Positions 43,393-53,770 are shown, counted from the first letter of the stretch. The stretch is DNA of 64,000 nucleotides from Rhodospirillaceae bacterium UBA1479 (GCA_002325375.1 DCRZ01000008.1:125438-189437), one strand, 5' to 3'. A program made the numbers and translations. Notes: a model not told the origin generated them from the letters alone.

Positions 43393-44181
43393 TCAGGCGT
43401 CCCGGCTTTGCGGGAAAAAGACGTCGCCGGCGGTGATCGTGCGCAGGCCCGAGGACGTTTCCAGGATCAACGCGCCGCTGTCGTCCAGATCCTTGAAGGT
43501 GCCGGTCAGGGTTTCGTTGGCAAGCCGCACGTCGACCTCCTTCCCAACCTGGTCGCAGCGCCACAGCCAATTCTTACGCAGGCGCTCGAACCCCTCGTCG
43601 ACCCAGATGCGGGTCCAGGCCAGAAAGTGCCGCCCAAAGCTTTCAAGAAATTCAGGCACCAGCACGGTCGTGCCCTCGTCCAGCATGGAGGTCGCGGGGA
43701 ACTCCACATCCTCAGGAAAGCTGCGCAGGTTGACTCCGACGCCGACGATGACGAAATCGGGTGGGGCGTCGGCGGACGCGGCGCCCTGGGCCTCCAGCAG
43801 AATGCCCGCGACCTTGCGCCCGGAAATCAGCACGTCGTTGGGCCATTTGGTATGGGCTTCCGTGCCCGGCTGGGCCAGGCTGCCGATGGCGTCGAACACG
43901 GCGAGTGAGGCGACGAAACCGAACTGCGCCGCATCCCGAAGCGGCACGTCCGGGCGCAGGATGATGGAGGCGTAGAAATTCCCCTTGGGGCTGACCCAGG
44001 TGCGGCCCCGGCGACCCCGCCCGGCGGTCTGCTCGGCGGCCCAGACCAGGGTGCCTTCGGGTGCTTCTTCAGCCCCCTGCTCGGCCCGGCGGCGGGCTTC
44101 CGCATTGGTGCTGTCGACCGTGTCGAGTTCGACAAGGGTGAACAGTGACGGGAGTCTTGGCGCGTCCATGACGGACTTCAC
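43393..44181 (-). CDS. birA: Biotin--[acetyl-CoA-carboxylase] ligase
   Basis: Attaches biotin to the biotin carrier protein of acetyl-CoA carboxylase. It has 262 residues. The catalytic loop GRGRRGRTWVSPKGNFYAS is near 53-71, followed by WPNDVLISGRKVAGILLE and a C-terminal SH3-like domain. There is no N-terminal helix-turn-helix, so unlike E. coli BirA it should not act as a repressor. The start used is GTG at 44181 with AGGG six bases upstream; ATG at 44169 is possible. It follows nuoN by 3 bases. Confidence 0.95.
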   Translation of the reverse strand: MKSVMDAPRLPSLFTLVELDTVDSTNAEARRRAEQGAEEAPEGTLVWAAEQTAGRGRRGRTWVSPKGNFYASIILRPDVPLRDAAQFGFVASLAVFDAIGSLAQPGTEAHTKWPNDVLISGRKVAGILLEAQGAASADAPPDFVIVGVGVNLRSFPEDVEFPATSMLDEGTTVLVPEFLESFGRHFLAWTRIWVDEGFERLRKNWLWRCDQVGKEVDVRLANETLTGTFKDLDDSGALILETSSGLRTITAGDVFFPQSRDA

Positions 44182-44184
44182 TCT

Positions 44185-45645
44185 CTACCCTGCAAGGAGG
44201 GCTTTCGCCGCCGCCGCCGCGGGCTCCAGGATCAGATTCGGCTGAATGAAGAAGAAGCAGATGATGAAGGCCGTGACGCCGATCAGAATTTTCAATTCAC
44301 GGCTGACGCCGGCGTCCAACGGATCCTCGGCATCCTCGAAGTACATCACCCGCACGATGCGCAGGTAATAGAACGCGCCGATGACGCTGGTCAGCACACC
44401 GATGATCGCGACCGCCATCAGTCCGGCATCGACGGCCGCCCAGAAGATGTAGAGCTTGGCGAAGAAGCCCGCCAGCGGCGGCACACCGGCCATGGAGAAC
44501 ATGAAGACCAGGAACGCGAAAGCGATGGTCGGGTGGGTTTTCGACATGCCGGCCAGATCGGAAATCTGTTCGACCATGCGGTCGCCGCGCTTCATGCACA
44601 GGATGCAGGCGAAGGCGCCGACGTTCATCACCAGATAGATGGCGAGATAAACCAGAATGCCGCGCACACCCGTCTCGTTGGCGACGCACAGCCCGATCAG
44701 GGCATAGCCGACATGGCCGATGGAACTATAGGCCATCAGGCGCTTGATGTTCTTCTGCGCCACGGCGGCGACCGCGCCCAGAATCATCGAGGCGACGGAG
44801 ATGAAGATGATGACCTGACGCCAGCTGTCTGCGGCCTCGCCGAAGGGCTCCATCATCACGCGGGTGAACAGGGCCAGGGCGGCAATCTTGGGGGCGACGG
44901 CGAAGAAGGCCGTGACCGGCGTCGGCGCCCCTTCGTAGACGTCGGGCGTCCACATGTGGAACGGCACGGCCGAGACCTTGAAGGCCAGTCCCGCGACCAC
45001 GAAAACGATGCCGACGACCAGGCCGACCGAGGGCGTCCCGCCCTTCAACAGATCGGCCAGGACCGAGAAGTTGGTGGTGCCGGAGAACCCGTAGACCATG
45101 GAGGCGCCGTACAGCAGCATGCCCGAGGCCAGGGCGCCGAGAACAAAGTACTTCAAGCCTGCTTCGGTTGAACGCTGATCATCGCGCTGGAACGAGGCGA
45201 TGACGTAGAGCGACAGCGACTGCATCTCCAGCCCCATGTAGAGCGAGATCAGGTCGTTGGCAGAGATCATCATCATCATGCCGAGGGTCGCGAACACGAC
45301 CAGCACGGCATATTCGAACCGCGCCACGCCGTTGCGTTCCATGTAGCCCGCCGACAGCACGATGGCGCAGCCGGACGCGATCAACACCAGGACCTTGGCA
45401 TAGGTCGCGAAGCCGTCGACGACGAACATGTTGTTGAAGGCCATCAACTGGCGGTCGGCCAGCATGACGACCAACAGGATGGTCAAGCCCAGCACGCCCA
45501 CGGAAAGCCCGGAAATCAGGCGGAAACTTTTCACGTCCTGATCGGCGAGCGCGCCCTTTTGGAACACGCCCAGCATCAGCAGCGCCATGATCATGCAGGC
45601 GACGAAGATTTCGGGCAGGGCCGGAATGATTTGATCGATCGACAT
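44185..45645 (-). CDS. nuoN: NADH-quinone oxidoreductase subunit N
   Basis: Antiporter-like membrane subunit of complex I, involved in proton pumping. It has 486 residues and about 14 membrane helices. The proton-channel region contains KVSAVPFHMWTPDVYEGAPT with the conserved Lys, and NIKRLMAYSSIGHVGY. The ATG at 45645 (MSIDQIIPALPE) follows GGACGAG; the frame could be extended to 45714. It is the last nuo gene, 16 bases after nuoM. Confidence 0.97.
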   Translation of the reverse strand: MSIDQIIPALPEIFVACMIMALLMLGVFQKGALADQDVKSFRLISGLSVGVLGLTILLVVMLADRQLMAFNNMFVVDGFATYAKVLVLIASGCAIVLSAGYMERNGVARFEYAVLVVFATLGMMMMISANDLISLYMGLEMQSLSLYVIASFQRDDQRSTEAGLKYFVLGALASGMLLYGASMVYGFSGTTNFSVLADLLKGGTPSVGLVVGIVFVVAGLAFKVSAVPFHMWTPDVYEGAPTPVTAFFAVAPKIAALALFTRVMMEPFGEAADSWRQVIIFISVASMILGAVAAVAQKNIKRLMAYSSIGHVGYALIGLCVANETGVRGILVYLAIYLVMNVGAFACILCMKRGDRMVEQISDLAGMSKTHPTIAFAFLVFMFSMAGVPPLAGFFAKLYIFWAAVDAGLMAVAIIGVLTSVIGAFYYLRIVRVMYFEDAEDPLDAGVSRELKILIGVTAFIICFFFIQPNLILEPAAAAAKALLAG

Positions 45646-45661
45646 CTCGTCCGGTTCTCCC

Positions 45662-47164
45662 TTAGCGCCCGGCCAGATTGGTATGGCCGGCCGCGGCCAA
45701 TGCCGTTTCAACATGCTTCAGCAGGTTTTCAACGGACACATGCATGACGTCAAGGAACGATGACGGGTAAATCCCCATCCACAGGGTAATTACGACAAGC
45801 GGCGCGAACACCGCGATCTCGCGCTTATCCATGTCGAGGATCTTGCTCAGGTGTTCCTTGGTCAGCTTGCCGAAGATGATCCGGCGATAGAGGTAAAGCA
45901 TATAGACGGCCCCCAGGATGACACCCGTGGCGGCCAGCGCCGCGACCCAACTGTTGGCCTGGAAGGCCCCCAGCAGGACCAGGAATTCGCCGACAAAACC
46001 ACCCGTGCCCGGCAGACCGACGGAGGCCAGCATGAACAGCATGAAGGTGATGCCGTAGACCGGCATGCGTTCGACCAGCCCGCCGTAATGGGTGATCTCG
46101 CGCGAATGCTCTCGGTCGTAGACGACGCCGACGATCAGGAACAGGGCCGCCGACACGACGCCGTGGCTGAGCATCTGATAGATCGCCCCCTCGACCCCCT
46201 GCACCGTCATGGTGAAGGCGCCGATGGTCACAAACCCCATATGGGCGACCGATGAATAGGCGATCAGCTTCTTCATGTCTTCCTGGGCCAGGGCGACCAG
46301 CGAGGTATAGATCACCGCGATGATCGACAAGGTGTAGATCAGCGGCGTGAACATGACGCTGGCTTCGGGGAACATGGGTAGCGAGAAGCGCAGGAAGCCG
46401 TAGCCGCCGAACTTCAACAGCACCCCGGCCAGGATGACCGAGCCAGCCGTCGGCGCTTCGACGTGGGCGTCGGGCAGCCAGGTATGCACCGGCCACATCG
46501 GCATCTTGATCGCGAAGGACGCGAAGAAGGCGAGCCACAGCCAGGGTTCCAGCGCGGTCGGGAAGTCATGCACCAGAAGCTTGGTGATGTCCGTGGTTCC
46601 GGCGTCGAAGTACATGGCCAGCATGGCCAGCAGCATCAGCACCGAACCCAGCAGGGTGTAGAGGAACATCTTGAACGAGGCATAGATGCGCCTGGGGCCG
46701 CCCCACACGCCGATGATGATGAACATCGGGATCAGGACCGCTTCGAAGAAGATGTAGAACAGGAACAGGTCAAGCGCGACGAACATCCCGACCATGAAGG
46801 TTTCCAGGATCAGGAAGGCGATCATGTATTCCTTCACGCGAACCTTGATCGATTCCCAGCTGGCCAGGATGCAAAGCGGCGTCAGCAGCGTGGTCAGCAG
46901 CACGAACAGCATGGAAATGCCGTCGATGCCGACCCGATAGGCGATCCCGGCCATGGGCATCCAGGCCGCTTCCTCGACGAACTGCATGGCCGCCGTGGTG
47001 CGGTCGAAGTTGAACCAGATCAACAGCGACACGATGAACGTGCCGCCCGACACCCACAGCGCCACGCGCCGCGAATTTTCCGGGTTGTCCGCCGGGATGA
47101 ACGCGATCAGCACCACGCCGACAAGCGGAAGGAAGGTGACCAGCGATAGAATGGGCCAATCCAT
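45662..47164 (-). CDS. nuoM: NADH-quinone oxidoreductase subunit M
   Basis: Antiporter-like proton-pumping subunit of complex I. It has 500 residues and about 14 membrane helices. The functional Glu is in the FEAVLIPMFIIIGVWGG segment, and the Lys-bearing KMPMWPVHTWLPDAHVEAPT and MKKLIAYSSVAHMGF are typical. It starts 7 bases after nuoL. Confidence 0.98.
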   Translation of the reverse strand: MDWPILSLVTFLPLVGVVLIAFIPADNPENSRRVALWVSGGTFIVSLLIWFNFDRTTAAMQFVEEAAWMPMAGIAYRVGIDGISMLFVLLTTLLTPLCILASWESIKVRVKEYMIAFLILETFMVGMFVALDLFLFYIFFEAVLIPMFIIIGVWGGPRRIYASFKMFLYTLLGSVLMLLAMLAMYFDAGTTDITKLLVHDFPTALEPWLWLAFFASFAIKMPMWPVHTWLPDAHVEAPTAGSVILAGVLLKFGGYGFLRFSLPMFPEASVMFTPLIYTLSIIAVIYTSLVALAQEDMKKLIAYSSVAHMGFVTIGAFTMTVQGVEGAIYQMLSHGVVSAALFLIVGVVYDREHSREITHYGGLVERMPVYGITFMLFMLASVGLPGTGGFVGEFLVLLGAFQANSWVAALAATGVILGAVYMLYLYRRIIFGKLTKEHLSKILDMDKREIAVFAPLVVITLWMGIYPSSFLDVMHVSVENLLKHVETALAAAGHTNLAGR

Positions 47165-47171
47165 GGTCGTC

Positions 47172-49133
47172 TCACCCCGCCTTCGTCAATAGATACCAGG
47201 TCACCAGCACCACGATGCCCGCCAGCATGGCGAAGGCATAATGGTAGAGGTAGCCTGTCTGCAGCGCCGACGCGCGGCGTGCAATGTTCTTCACGGCGGC
47301 GGACACGCCGTCGGGGCCAAGCCCGTCGATCAGCGTACCGTCGCCCGTTTTCCAGAGATTGCGCCCCAGGTAGAAGGACGGTTTCACGAACACCTTGTCG
47401 TACAGCTCGTCGAAATACCATTTGTTGAGCAGGAACTGGTAAATGCCCTGGAACCTGGCGGCAATCGCCCCCGGAATGCCCGGTGCGAACATGTAGAACA
47501 CATAGGCCATGGCGATCCCGGCAACGCCGACGACAAGCGGCAGCAGCTTCACCCAAAGCGGCACGTGATGGGCGTTTTCCATCGCCTTGTGGTGCTCCAG
47601 CACGACAATGGACTTGCCCCAGAATTCCGCCATGTGATGACCGACCATCAGGTCATAGGCCAGCACCCCGGCAAGACAGGCGCCGGCGGCCAGCACGACC
47701 AACGGCAGAACCATGACCATCGGGCTTTCATGGACATGGGCCATGGTCGTCTCGTCGGCACGCGGTGTGCCGTGGAACGTCATGATCAGCAGGCGCCAGG
47801 AATAGAACGCCGTCAGGAAGGCGGCGGTGATGCCAAGCCAGAACGCGTACTGGCCGACGCCCGTATGGGCACCCCAGGCGGCCTCCAACACGATGTCCTT
47901 GGAATAGAACCCGGCGAAGGGCGGAATCCCGGCCAGCGCCAACGATCCAATCCACATCAGGATGTAGGTCACCTTGATGTGCTTCCAGATGCCGCCCATC
48001 TTGCGCATGTCCTGTTCGTCGGACATGGCGTGAATGACCGAGCCGGCGCCAAGGAACAGCAGCGCCTTGAAGAAACCGTGGGTCATCAGGTGGAAGATGC
48101 CCGCCGAATAGGCCGACACGCCGCAGGCGAAGAACATGTACCCCAGCTGTGAGCAGGTCGAATAGGCGATCACCCGCTTGATGTCGTTCTGCACGCAGCC
48201 GATGGTCGCCGCGAAAATACAGGTCGAGGCGCCGACGATGGTAACCACGGTCAGCGCGACCTCGGAATATTCGAACATCGGCGACAGACGCGCGACCATG
48301 AAGATCCCGGCCGTGACCATGGTCGCCGCGTGGATCAGCGCCGACACGGGCGTCGGGCCCTCCATGGCGTCGGGCAGCCAGGTATGCAGGCCCAACTGCG
48401 CCGACTTGCCCATGGCGCCCACGAACAGCAGCAGGCAGCACACGGTCAGCGCATGGAATTCGCCGCCGAACACGTTCAGCGTGGCATCGGCCTTGCCGGG
48501 CACGGCCTCGAAGATGGTGTCCAGGTTGACCGTGTCGAACAGCATGAAGGTCGCGAAAATGCCGAGCGCGAAGCCGAAGTCGCCGACCCGGTTGACCACG
48601 AAGGCCTTGATCGCCGCCGAGTTGGCCGACGGGCGATCGTACCAGAATCCGATCAGCAGGTAGGATGCAAGCCCGACCCCTTCCCAACCGAAGAACAACT
48701 GCACCAGGTTGTCGGAGGTGATGAGCATCAGCATGAAGTAGGTGAACAGGCTGAGATAGCTCATGAACCGGGGGATCGACTTGTCGTGGTGCATGTAGCC
48801 GCAGGAATAGATGTGCACCATGGCCGACACGCCGGTCACGACGATCATCATGACCGAGGTCAATTGGTCGACCCGCAGCGCCCAGGAAACCTCCAGGCTG
48901 CCGGAATCGATCCAGGTGAACAGTTCCGTCACCCGGGCGTTGCCGTCGAGCGCCACATCCTTGAACAGGATGATCGCGCAGATGGCCGACAGCACCAGAC
49001 CGGTGCAGGTGATCCACTGCGCCAGGGTGTCCATTTTGTGCTGCTTGTGTTTGTCCGCCTGCGGCATGAACACGATCACACCGGCCAGGGCCGCGCCGAC
49101 GAGCGGCAGGAAGACAGCGAGAATTTCGATCAT
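47172..49133 (-). CDS. nuoL: NADH-quinone oxidoreductase subunit L
   Basis: Most distal antiporter-like subunit of complex I. It has 653 residues with about 16 membrane helices and the long lateral helix near the C-terminus that runs along NuoM and NuoN. Recognisable are FFGWEGVGLASYLLIGFWY, SAQLGLHTWLPDAMEGPTPV and DIKRVIAYSTCSQLGYMF. It lies between nuoK and nuoM. Confidence 0.98.
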   Translation of the reverse strand: MIEILAVFLPLVGAALAGVIVFMPQADKHKQHKMDTLAQWITCTGLVLSAICAIILFKDVALDGNARVTELFTWIDSGSLEVSWALRVDQLTSVMMIVVTGVSAMVHIYSCGYMHHDKSIPRFMSYLSLFTYFMLMLITSDNLVQLFFGWEGVGLASYLLIGFWYDRPSANSAAIKAFVVNRVGDFGFALGIFATFMLFDTVNLDTIFEAVPGKADATLNVFGGEFHALTVCCLLLFVGAMGKSAQLGLHTWLPDAMEGPTPVSALIHAATMVTAGIFMVARLSPMFEYSEVALTVVTIVGASTCIFAATIGCVQNDIKRVIAYSTCSQLGYMFFACGVSAYSAGIFHLMTHGFFKALLFLGAGSVIHAMSDEQDMRKMGGIWKHIKVTYILMWIGSLALAGIPPFAGFYSKDIVLEAAWGAHTGVGQYAFWLGITAAFLTAFYSWRLLIMTFHGTPRADETTMAHVHESPMVMVLPLVVLAAGACLAGVLAYDLMVGHHMAEFWGKSIVVLEHHKAMENAHHVPLWVKLLPLVVGVAGIAMAYVFYMFAPGIPGAIAARFQGIYQFLLNKWYFDELYDKVFVKPSFYLGRNLWKTGDGTLIDGLGPDGVSAAVKNIARRASALQTGYLYHYAFAMLAGIVVLVTWYLLTKAG

Positions 49134-49143
49134 GAGCCGCTCC

Positions 49144-49455
49144 CTAGCCCTTCATCATGTTGATGTCTTCGACATCGATGGACCCGCGGTTGCGGAAGTA
49201 CACGACCAGGATGGCGAGGCCGATGGCCGCCTCGGCCGCGGCGACGGTCAGCACGAACAGCGCGAACACCTGGCCCACCAGATCGCCCAGGTGGGATGAA
49301 AACGCGACCAGGTTGATGTTCACCGCCAACAGCATCAATTCAACCGACATCAGAATGATGATGACGTTCTTGCGGTTCAGGAAGATGCCGAAGATGCCCA
49401 GCGTGAACAGGATCGCCGCGACGGTCAGGTAATGGGACAGGCCGATTTCAAACAT
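49144..49455 (-). CDS. nuoK: NADH-quinone oxidoreductase subunit K
   Basis: Small membrane subunit of complex I with three helices, 103 residues. The two conserved Glu residues for proton transfer are in MSVELMLLAVNINLV and AAAEAAIGLAILV. It starts 2 bases before the end of the spacer from nuoJ and ends 10 bases before nuoL. Confidence 0.98.
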   Translation of the reverse strand: MFEIGLSHYLTVAAILFTLGIFGIFLNRKNVIIILMSVELMLLAVNINLVAFSSHLGDLVGQVFALFVLTVAAAEAAIGLAILVVYFRNRGSIDVEDINMMKG

Positions 49456-49457
49456 GC

Positions 49458-50069
49458 TCAGATCCCCTTCCCGACTTCGACCTTGCGGACTTCGACCGTG
49501 TCCGTGCCGCGCGCGTTCTGATCGGCGATGCGCTGGCGTTTGACGCCCGTGCGCCGCCGATGGGTCAGCACGATGGCGCCGATCATGGCGACCAGCAGGA
49601 TCAGGCCCGCAGCCTGGAACAGATAGACATAATGTGTGTACACGATCTCACCCAGGGCGTGGGTGTTGCTCGTGCTCTTGACGATGGGGGCCGCCGCCTC
49701 GGCCAGCTTGGCGCCGCCGGCGATGGACTGCCAGCCGCCGGCCACGACGACCATTTCCGCCAACAGGATCAGGCCGACCAGGCCGCCCAGCGGCAGATAC
49801 TGCAGAAAGCCGGAGCGCAGTTCCGTGAAGTTGATGTCCAGCATCATGACCACGAACATGAACAGCACGGCGACGGCGCCGACATAGACGACGACCAGGA
49901 TCATGGCCAGGAATTCGGCCCCCAGCAGCACGAACAGCCCGGCCGAATTGAAGAACGCCAGGATCAGGAACAGCACCGAATGAACGGGGTTCTTGGAGGA
50001 AATGACCAGCACACCCGCGGCCACGGCGATGAAGGCGAACATGTAGAACGCCAGGGCTTCGACGATCAT
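49458..50069 (-). CDS. nuoJ: NADH-quinone oxidoreductase subunit J
   Basis: Membrane subunit of complex I with five helices, 203 residues; its third helix contains the pi-bulge in the mechanistically important region (VVYVGAVAVLFMFVVMML). The C-terminal tail after the last helix is charged (RRRTGVKRQRI...). ATG at 50069 has GGGAGG about seven bases before it; the frame could run to 50099. The 119 bases up to nuoI hold no gene. Confidence 0.96.
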   Translation of the reverse strand: MIVEALAFYMFAFIAVAAGVLVISSKNPVHSVLFLILAFFNSAGLFVLLGAEFLAMILVVVYVGAVAVLFMFVVMMLDINFTELRSGFLQYLPLGGLVGLILLAEMVVVAGGWQSIAGGAKLAEAAAPIVKSTSNTHALGEIVYTHYVYLFQAAGLILLVAMIGAIVLTHRRRTGVKRQRIADQNARGTDTVEVRKVEVGKGI

Positions 50070-50188
50070 CTGCCGCCTCCCTTCACGTTCCCTGTCCACG
50101 CCATGGCGCGGCCTTTGTCCTCAATTCCCCTCATACTTTCCTCGTCAGTCCTTAATCGTCTCGTTTCGGCCCCGATCAGGGGGAATGG

Positions 50189-50677
50189 TCAGCGGTAGGG
50201 CGCGTCGGCGCGCAGCCGCTCGGCCAGTTCCGTTTCCCAGCGGTCGCCGTTGGCCAACAGTTTGTCCTTGTCGTACAGCAGTTCCTCGCGGGTTTCCGTG
50301 GCGTATTCGAAGTTCGGGCCCTCGACGATGGCGTCGACCGGGCAGGCTTCCTCGCAATATCCGCAATAGATGCACTTCACCATGTCGATGTCGTAGCGCG
50401 TGGTGCGGCGCGAGCCGTCGTCGCGGGGTTCGGCCTCGATGGTGATGGCCTGGGCCGGGCAAATGGCCTCGCACAGCTTGCAGGCGATGCAGCGTTCCTC
50501 GCCGTTGGGATAACGGCGCAGCGCGTGTTCGCCACGGAACCGCGGGCTCAACGGGCCCTTTTCATAGGGATAGTTCAAGGTCACCTTGGGCTTGGTGAAG
50601 TACTTGAGCGTCAGCGCCATGCCGGCGACAAGTTCCTTCAGGAACAGGGCCTTGGCGCTTTGTCCGATGAAGCTCAT
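50189..50677 (-). CDS. nuoI: NADH-quinone oxidoreductase subunit I
   Basis: Ferredoxin-like peripheral subunit of complex I carrying clusters N6a and N6b. It has 162 residues with two 4Fe-4S motifs, CIACKLCEAICP (about 63-74) and CIYCGYCEEACP (about 102-113). The N-terminal amphipathic segment ALTLKYFTKPKVTLNYP sits on the membrane. It starts 17 bases after nuoH. Confidence 0.98.
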   Translation of the reverse strand: MSFIGQSAKALFLKELVAGMALTLKYFTKPKVTLNYPYEKGPLSPRFRGEHALRRYPNGEERCIACKLCEAICPAQAITIEAEPRDDGSRRTTRYDIDMVKCIYCGYCEEACPVDAIVEGPNFEYATETREELLYDKDKLLANGDRWETELAERLRADAPYR

Positions 50678-50694
50678 GGAACTCTCCTAAACCC

Positions 50695-51717
50695 TTAACC
50701 GGCGACCGGGGTGGGGACCCAGCCGAAGGCCAGCAACACACCGGCCACGGCCGCGACGGCGAACAACGAGATCGGCAGGAACACTTTCCAGCCGAGGCGC
50801 ATCAACTGGTCGTAGCGATAGCGTGGGAAGGTCGCGCGCACCCAGATGAAGATGAACAGACAGAATGCAATCTTGGCCGCGAACCAGATCGGCCCGGGAA
50901 TCCAGGTCAGCGGTTCGATCGACAGCGGCGGCAGCCAGCCGCCCAGGAACAGGATCGTCGTCATCGCCGACATCAGGATCATGTTGGCGTATTCACCCAG
51001 GAAGAACAGGGCGAAGGCCATGCCCGAATATTCAACGTTGTAGCCGGCGACCAATTCGGCCTCGGCCTCCGGCAGATCGAAGGGGTGGCGGTTGGTTTCG
51101 GCCAGGGTCGAGATGAAGAACACCACGGCCATGGGGAACAGCGGAATGACGAACCATAGGTCGCGCTGGGCCTCGACGATCGCCGACAGGTTCAGCGAAC
51201 CGACGCAGAGCAGCACGGTGATGATGACGAAGCCCATGGAAACTTCGTAGGACACCATTTGTGCGGCAGAACGAAGCGCGCCCAGGAAGGCGTAGCGCGA
51301 GTTGGAGGCCCAACCGGCCATCAGGATGCCGTAGACACCAAGCGACGAGATCGCGAACAGATACAGAATGCCGACGTTGATGTCAGCCAGAACCAAGCCT
51401 TCGCCGAAGGGAATAACGGCCCAGGCCATGAGCGCGAGCGCGAAGGTCACGCAGGGCGCCAGGATGAACACCCCCGGATTGGCGCCCGACGGGATGATCA
51501 TTTCCTTGAGGAACAGCTTGGCGCCGTCGGCCAAAGGCTGGAACAGGCCGAAGGGACCGACCACGTTCGGGCCCTTGCGCAACTGCATGGCGCCGATGAC
51601 CTTGCGTTCAAACAGGGTCAGATAGGCGACCGAAAGCAGAATCGGCACCACGATCACAAGGATTTTCAGGACGATCCAGACCGTCGGCCAGATCCAGCTG
51701 TTCCAGGCCTCAACCAT
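50695..51717 (-). CDS. nuoH: NADH-quinone oxidoreductase subunit H
   Basis: Membrane subunit of complex I that forms much of the quinone chamber. It has 340 residues and eight helices. Typical are FERKVIGAMQLRKGPNVVGP, the acidic loop PFDLPEAEAELVAGYNVEYSG and RATFPRYRYDQLM. The ATG at 51717 overlaps the nuoG stop by 8 bases; the frame could extend to 51786 within nuoG. Confidence 0.97.
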   Translation of the reverse strand: MVEAWNSWIWPTVWIVLKILVIVVPILLSVAYLTLFERKVIGAMQLRKGPNVVGPFGLFQPLADGAKLFLKEMIIPSGANPGVFILAPCVTFALALMAWAVIPFGEGLVLADINVGILYLFAISSLGVYGILMAGWASNSRYAFLGALRSAAQMVSYEVSMGFVIITVLLCVGSLNLSAIVEAQRDLWFVIPLFPMAVVFFISTLAETNRHPFDLPEAEAELVAGYNVEYSGMAFALFFLGEYANMILMSAMTTILFLGGWLPPLSIEPLTWIPGPIWFAAKIAFCLFIFIWVRATFPRYRYDQLMRLGWKVFLPISLFAVAAVAGVLLAFGWVPTPVAG

Positions 51718-53770
51718 CGGTGCCGGTCTTCCCTTCCCCGCCGCCGAGAATCTCGTCCGTGCATTCAGCCATGGTGGCGGACGCACGGCTGATCGGATCG
51801 GTCATGTAGAAATTGGCGATCGGATAGGTGAACGCGCCGGACACTTCGCCGGTCGTTCCGAACTCGCCCCAGGGCGCGGCCTGGATGTCGTCGATGCCTT
51901 GGAACACGGGGTTGGCCTTGACCAGGCCCCGGCGCACATCGGCCAGGGTCGTGTATGGCAGCGTGGCATTCAGGGTGTCCGACAGGGCGCGGATGATCTT
52001 CCAATCCTCGCGCGCATCGCCCGGCGGATAAACAGCCAGCTGGCCGCGCTGCACGCGCCCTTCCAGGTTCACGTAGGTCGCGTCTTTTTCCGTGTAGGCC
52101 GCCCCCGGCAGGATGACGTCGGCGACATGGGCACCGGCGTCGCCGTGGTGGCCTTGATAGATAACGAAGGGCTTATCCAGGTCCTTGGTGTCGATCTCGT
52201 CGGCACCCAGAAGATAGATAACCTTGACGGCGCCGGTCGCGGCCCCATCCAGGATGCGGCCTGTGTCCATGCCGCCCTCGCCCGGCACGAAGCCCAGGTC
52301 CAGACCGCCGACGCGGGACGCCGCGCGCTGCAACACGTTGAAACCGTTCCAGTCCGCCGTCACCGCACCGGCCGCGTCCGCGGCCTGGCGCGCCAAACCC
52401 AACACCGCCGCGCCATCGGGGCGCGCCACGGCGCCCGAACCGACGATGATCATGGGCCGTTCGGCCGTCTTCAGGATTTCGGCAAAGGGATGCGTGCCGG
52501 CGGCGATCTGCGCCAGGATATCGGCGTCCTCACCCAGCCAGTCCACGGGATAGCTCAGGTCGATGGCCGGGCCGATGGCGGCGATGGGGAACTTGCCCAT
52601 CAGATAGCGCTTGCGGATGCGGGCGTTGAGTACGGGCGCTTCCCAGCGCGGGTTCGCCCCCACGATCAACAGCGCGTCCGCGTCCTCGATCCCGGCGATG
52701 GTCGAATTGAAGATGTAGGACGCGCGCTGGGCGGGATCGACCTTCGATCCGTCCTGGCGGCAATCCATGTTGGTCGATCCCAGACCGACCATCAGTTCCT
52801 TGAGCACCAACATGCTTTCGCAATCGGCCAGGTCGCCGGCGATGGCCGCGATCTCGCTGCCCTGCTTGCCCTTGATCGCCTTGGCCACGGCGGCAAAGGC
52901 TTCCGGCCAGGTGGCGGGCTGCAGCTTGCCTTTGACCCGCACGTAAGGCTGATCCAGGCGCTGGCGCTTAAGGCCGTCGACGCAATACCGCGTCTTATCG
53001 GAAATCCATTCTTCGTTGACGTCTTCGTTGAGCCGCGGCAACACGCGCATGACCTCGGGCCCGCGGCTGTCGACGCGGATGGCACAGCCCTGGGCGTCGG
53101 ACACGTCGACGCTTTCCGTCTTCTTCAATTCCCACGGCCGCGCCGCGAAGGCATAGGGTTTGGACGTCAGCGCCCCCACCGGGCACAGGTCGATGACGTT
53201 GCCCGACAGTTCGGAACTCACGGCCTGGTCTAGATAGGTGACGATTTCGGCGTTTTCGCCGCGACCGATCAGGCCCATGTCGGTCACGCCCGCAACCTCG
53301 GTCGAGAACCGCACACAGCGCGTGCAATGGATGCAGCGCGTCATGATCGTCTTGATCAGCGGCCCCATGTGCTTGTCTTCGACGGCGCGCTTGTTTTCCT
53401 TGTAGCGCCCGTGATCCATGCCATAGGCCATGGCCTGATCCTGCAGGTCGCATTCGCCGCCCTGATCGCAGATCGGACAGTCCAGCGGGTGGTTGATCAG
53501 CAGGAATTCCATCACCCCCTGGCGCATCTTCTTGACCTCGGGCGTGTCCGTATAGACGACCATGCCGTCAGCCACGGGCATGGCGCAGGACGCCACCGGC
53601 TTGGGCGAACGTTCCATCTGCACCAGGCACATGCGGCAGTTGCCGGCGATGGACAGACGGTCGTGATAGCAGAAGCGCGGGACTTCCTTGCCGGCCTGCT
53701 CGCAGGCCTGCAGGATCGTCATACCGGCGTCGACCTCGTGTTCCGTGCCGTCGATGGTGATCTTTGGCAT
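51710..53770 (-). CDS. nuoG: NADH-quinone oxidoreductase subunit G
   Basis: Largest peripheral subunit of complex I, with 686 residues. The N-terminal part holds a 2Fe-2S site (CYHDRLSIAGNCRMCLV), the His-Cys3 site (HPLDCPICDQGGECDLQD) and the 4Fe-4S site CIHCTRC; the remainder is a molybdopterin-oxidoreductase-like domain without cofactor. The extra N7 cluster Cys motif of E. coli is not evident, consistent with the short alphaproteobacterial and mitochondrial type. Confidence 0.97.
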   Translation of the reverse strand: MPKITIDGTEHEVDAGMTILQACEQAGKEVPRFCYHDRLSIAGNCRMCLVQMERSPKPVASCAMPVADGMVVYTDTPEVKKMRQGVMEFLLINHPLDCPICDQGGECDLQDQAMAYGMDHGRYKENKRAVEDKHMGPLIKTIMTRCIHCTRCVRFSTEVAGVTDMGLIGRGENAEIVTYLDQAVSSELSGNVIDLCPVGALTSKPYAFAARPWELKKTESVDVSDAQGCAIRVDSRGPEVMRVLPRLNEDVNEEWISDKTRYCVDGLKRQRLDQPYVRVKGKLQPATWPEAFAAVAKAIKGKQGSEIAAIAGDLADCESMLVLKELMVGLGSTNMDCRQDGSKVDPAQRASYIFNSTIAGIEDADALLIVGANPRWEAPVLNARIRKRYLMGKFPIAAIGPAIDLSYPVDWLGEDADILAQIAAGTHPFAEILKTAERPMIIVGSGAVARPDGAAVLGLARQAADAAGAVTADWNGFNVLQRAASRVGGLDLGFVPGEGGMDTGRILDGAATGAVKVIYLLGADEIDTKDLDKPFVIYQGHHGDAGAHVADVILPGAAYTEKDATYVNLEGRVQRGQLAVYPPGDAREDWKIIRALSDTLNATLPYTTLADVRRGLVKANPVFQGIDDIQAAPWGEFGTTGEVSGAFTYPIANFYMTDPISRASATMAECTDEILGGGEGKTGTDG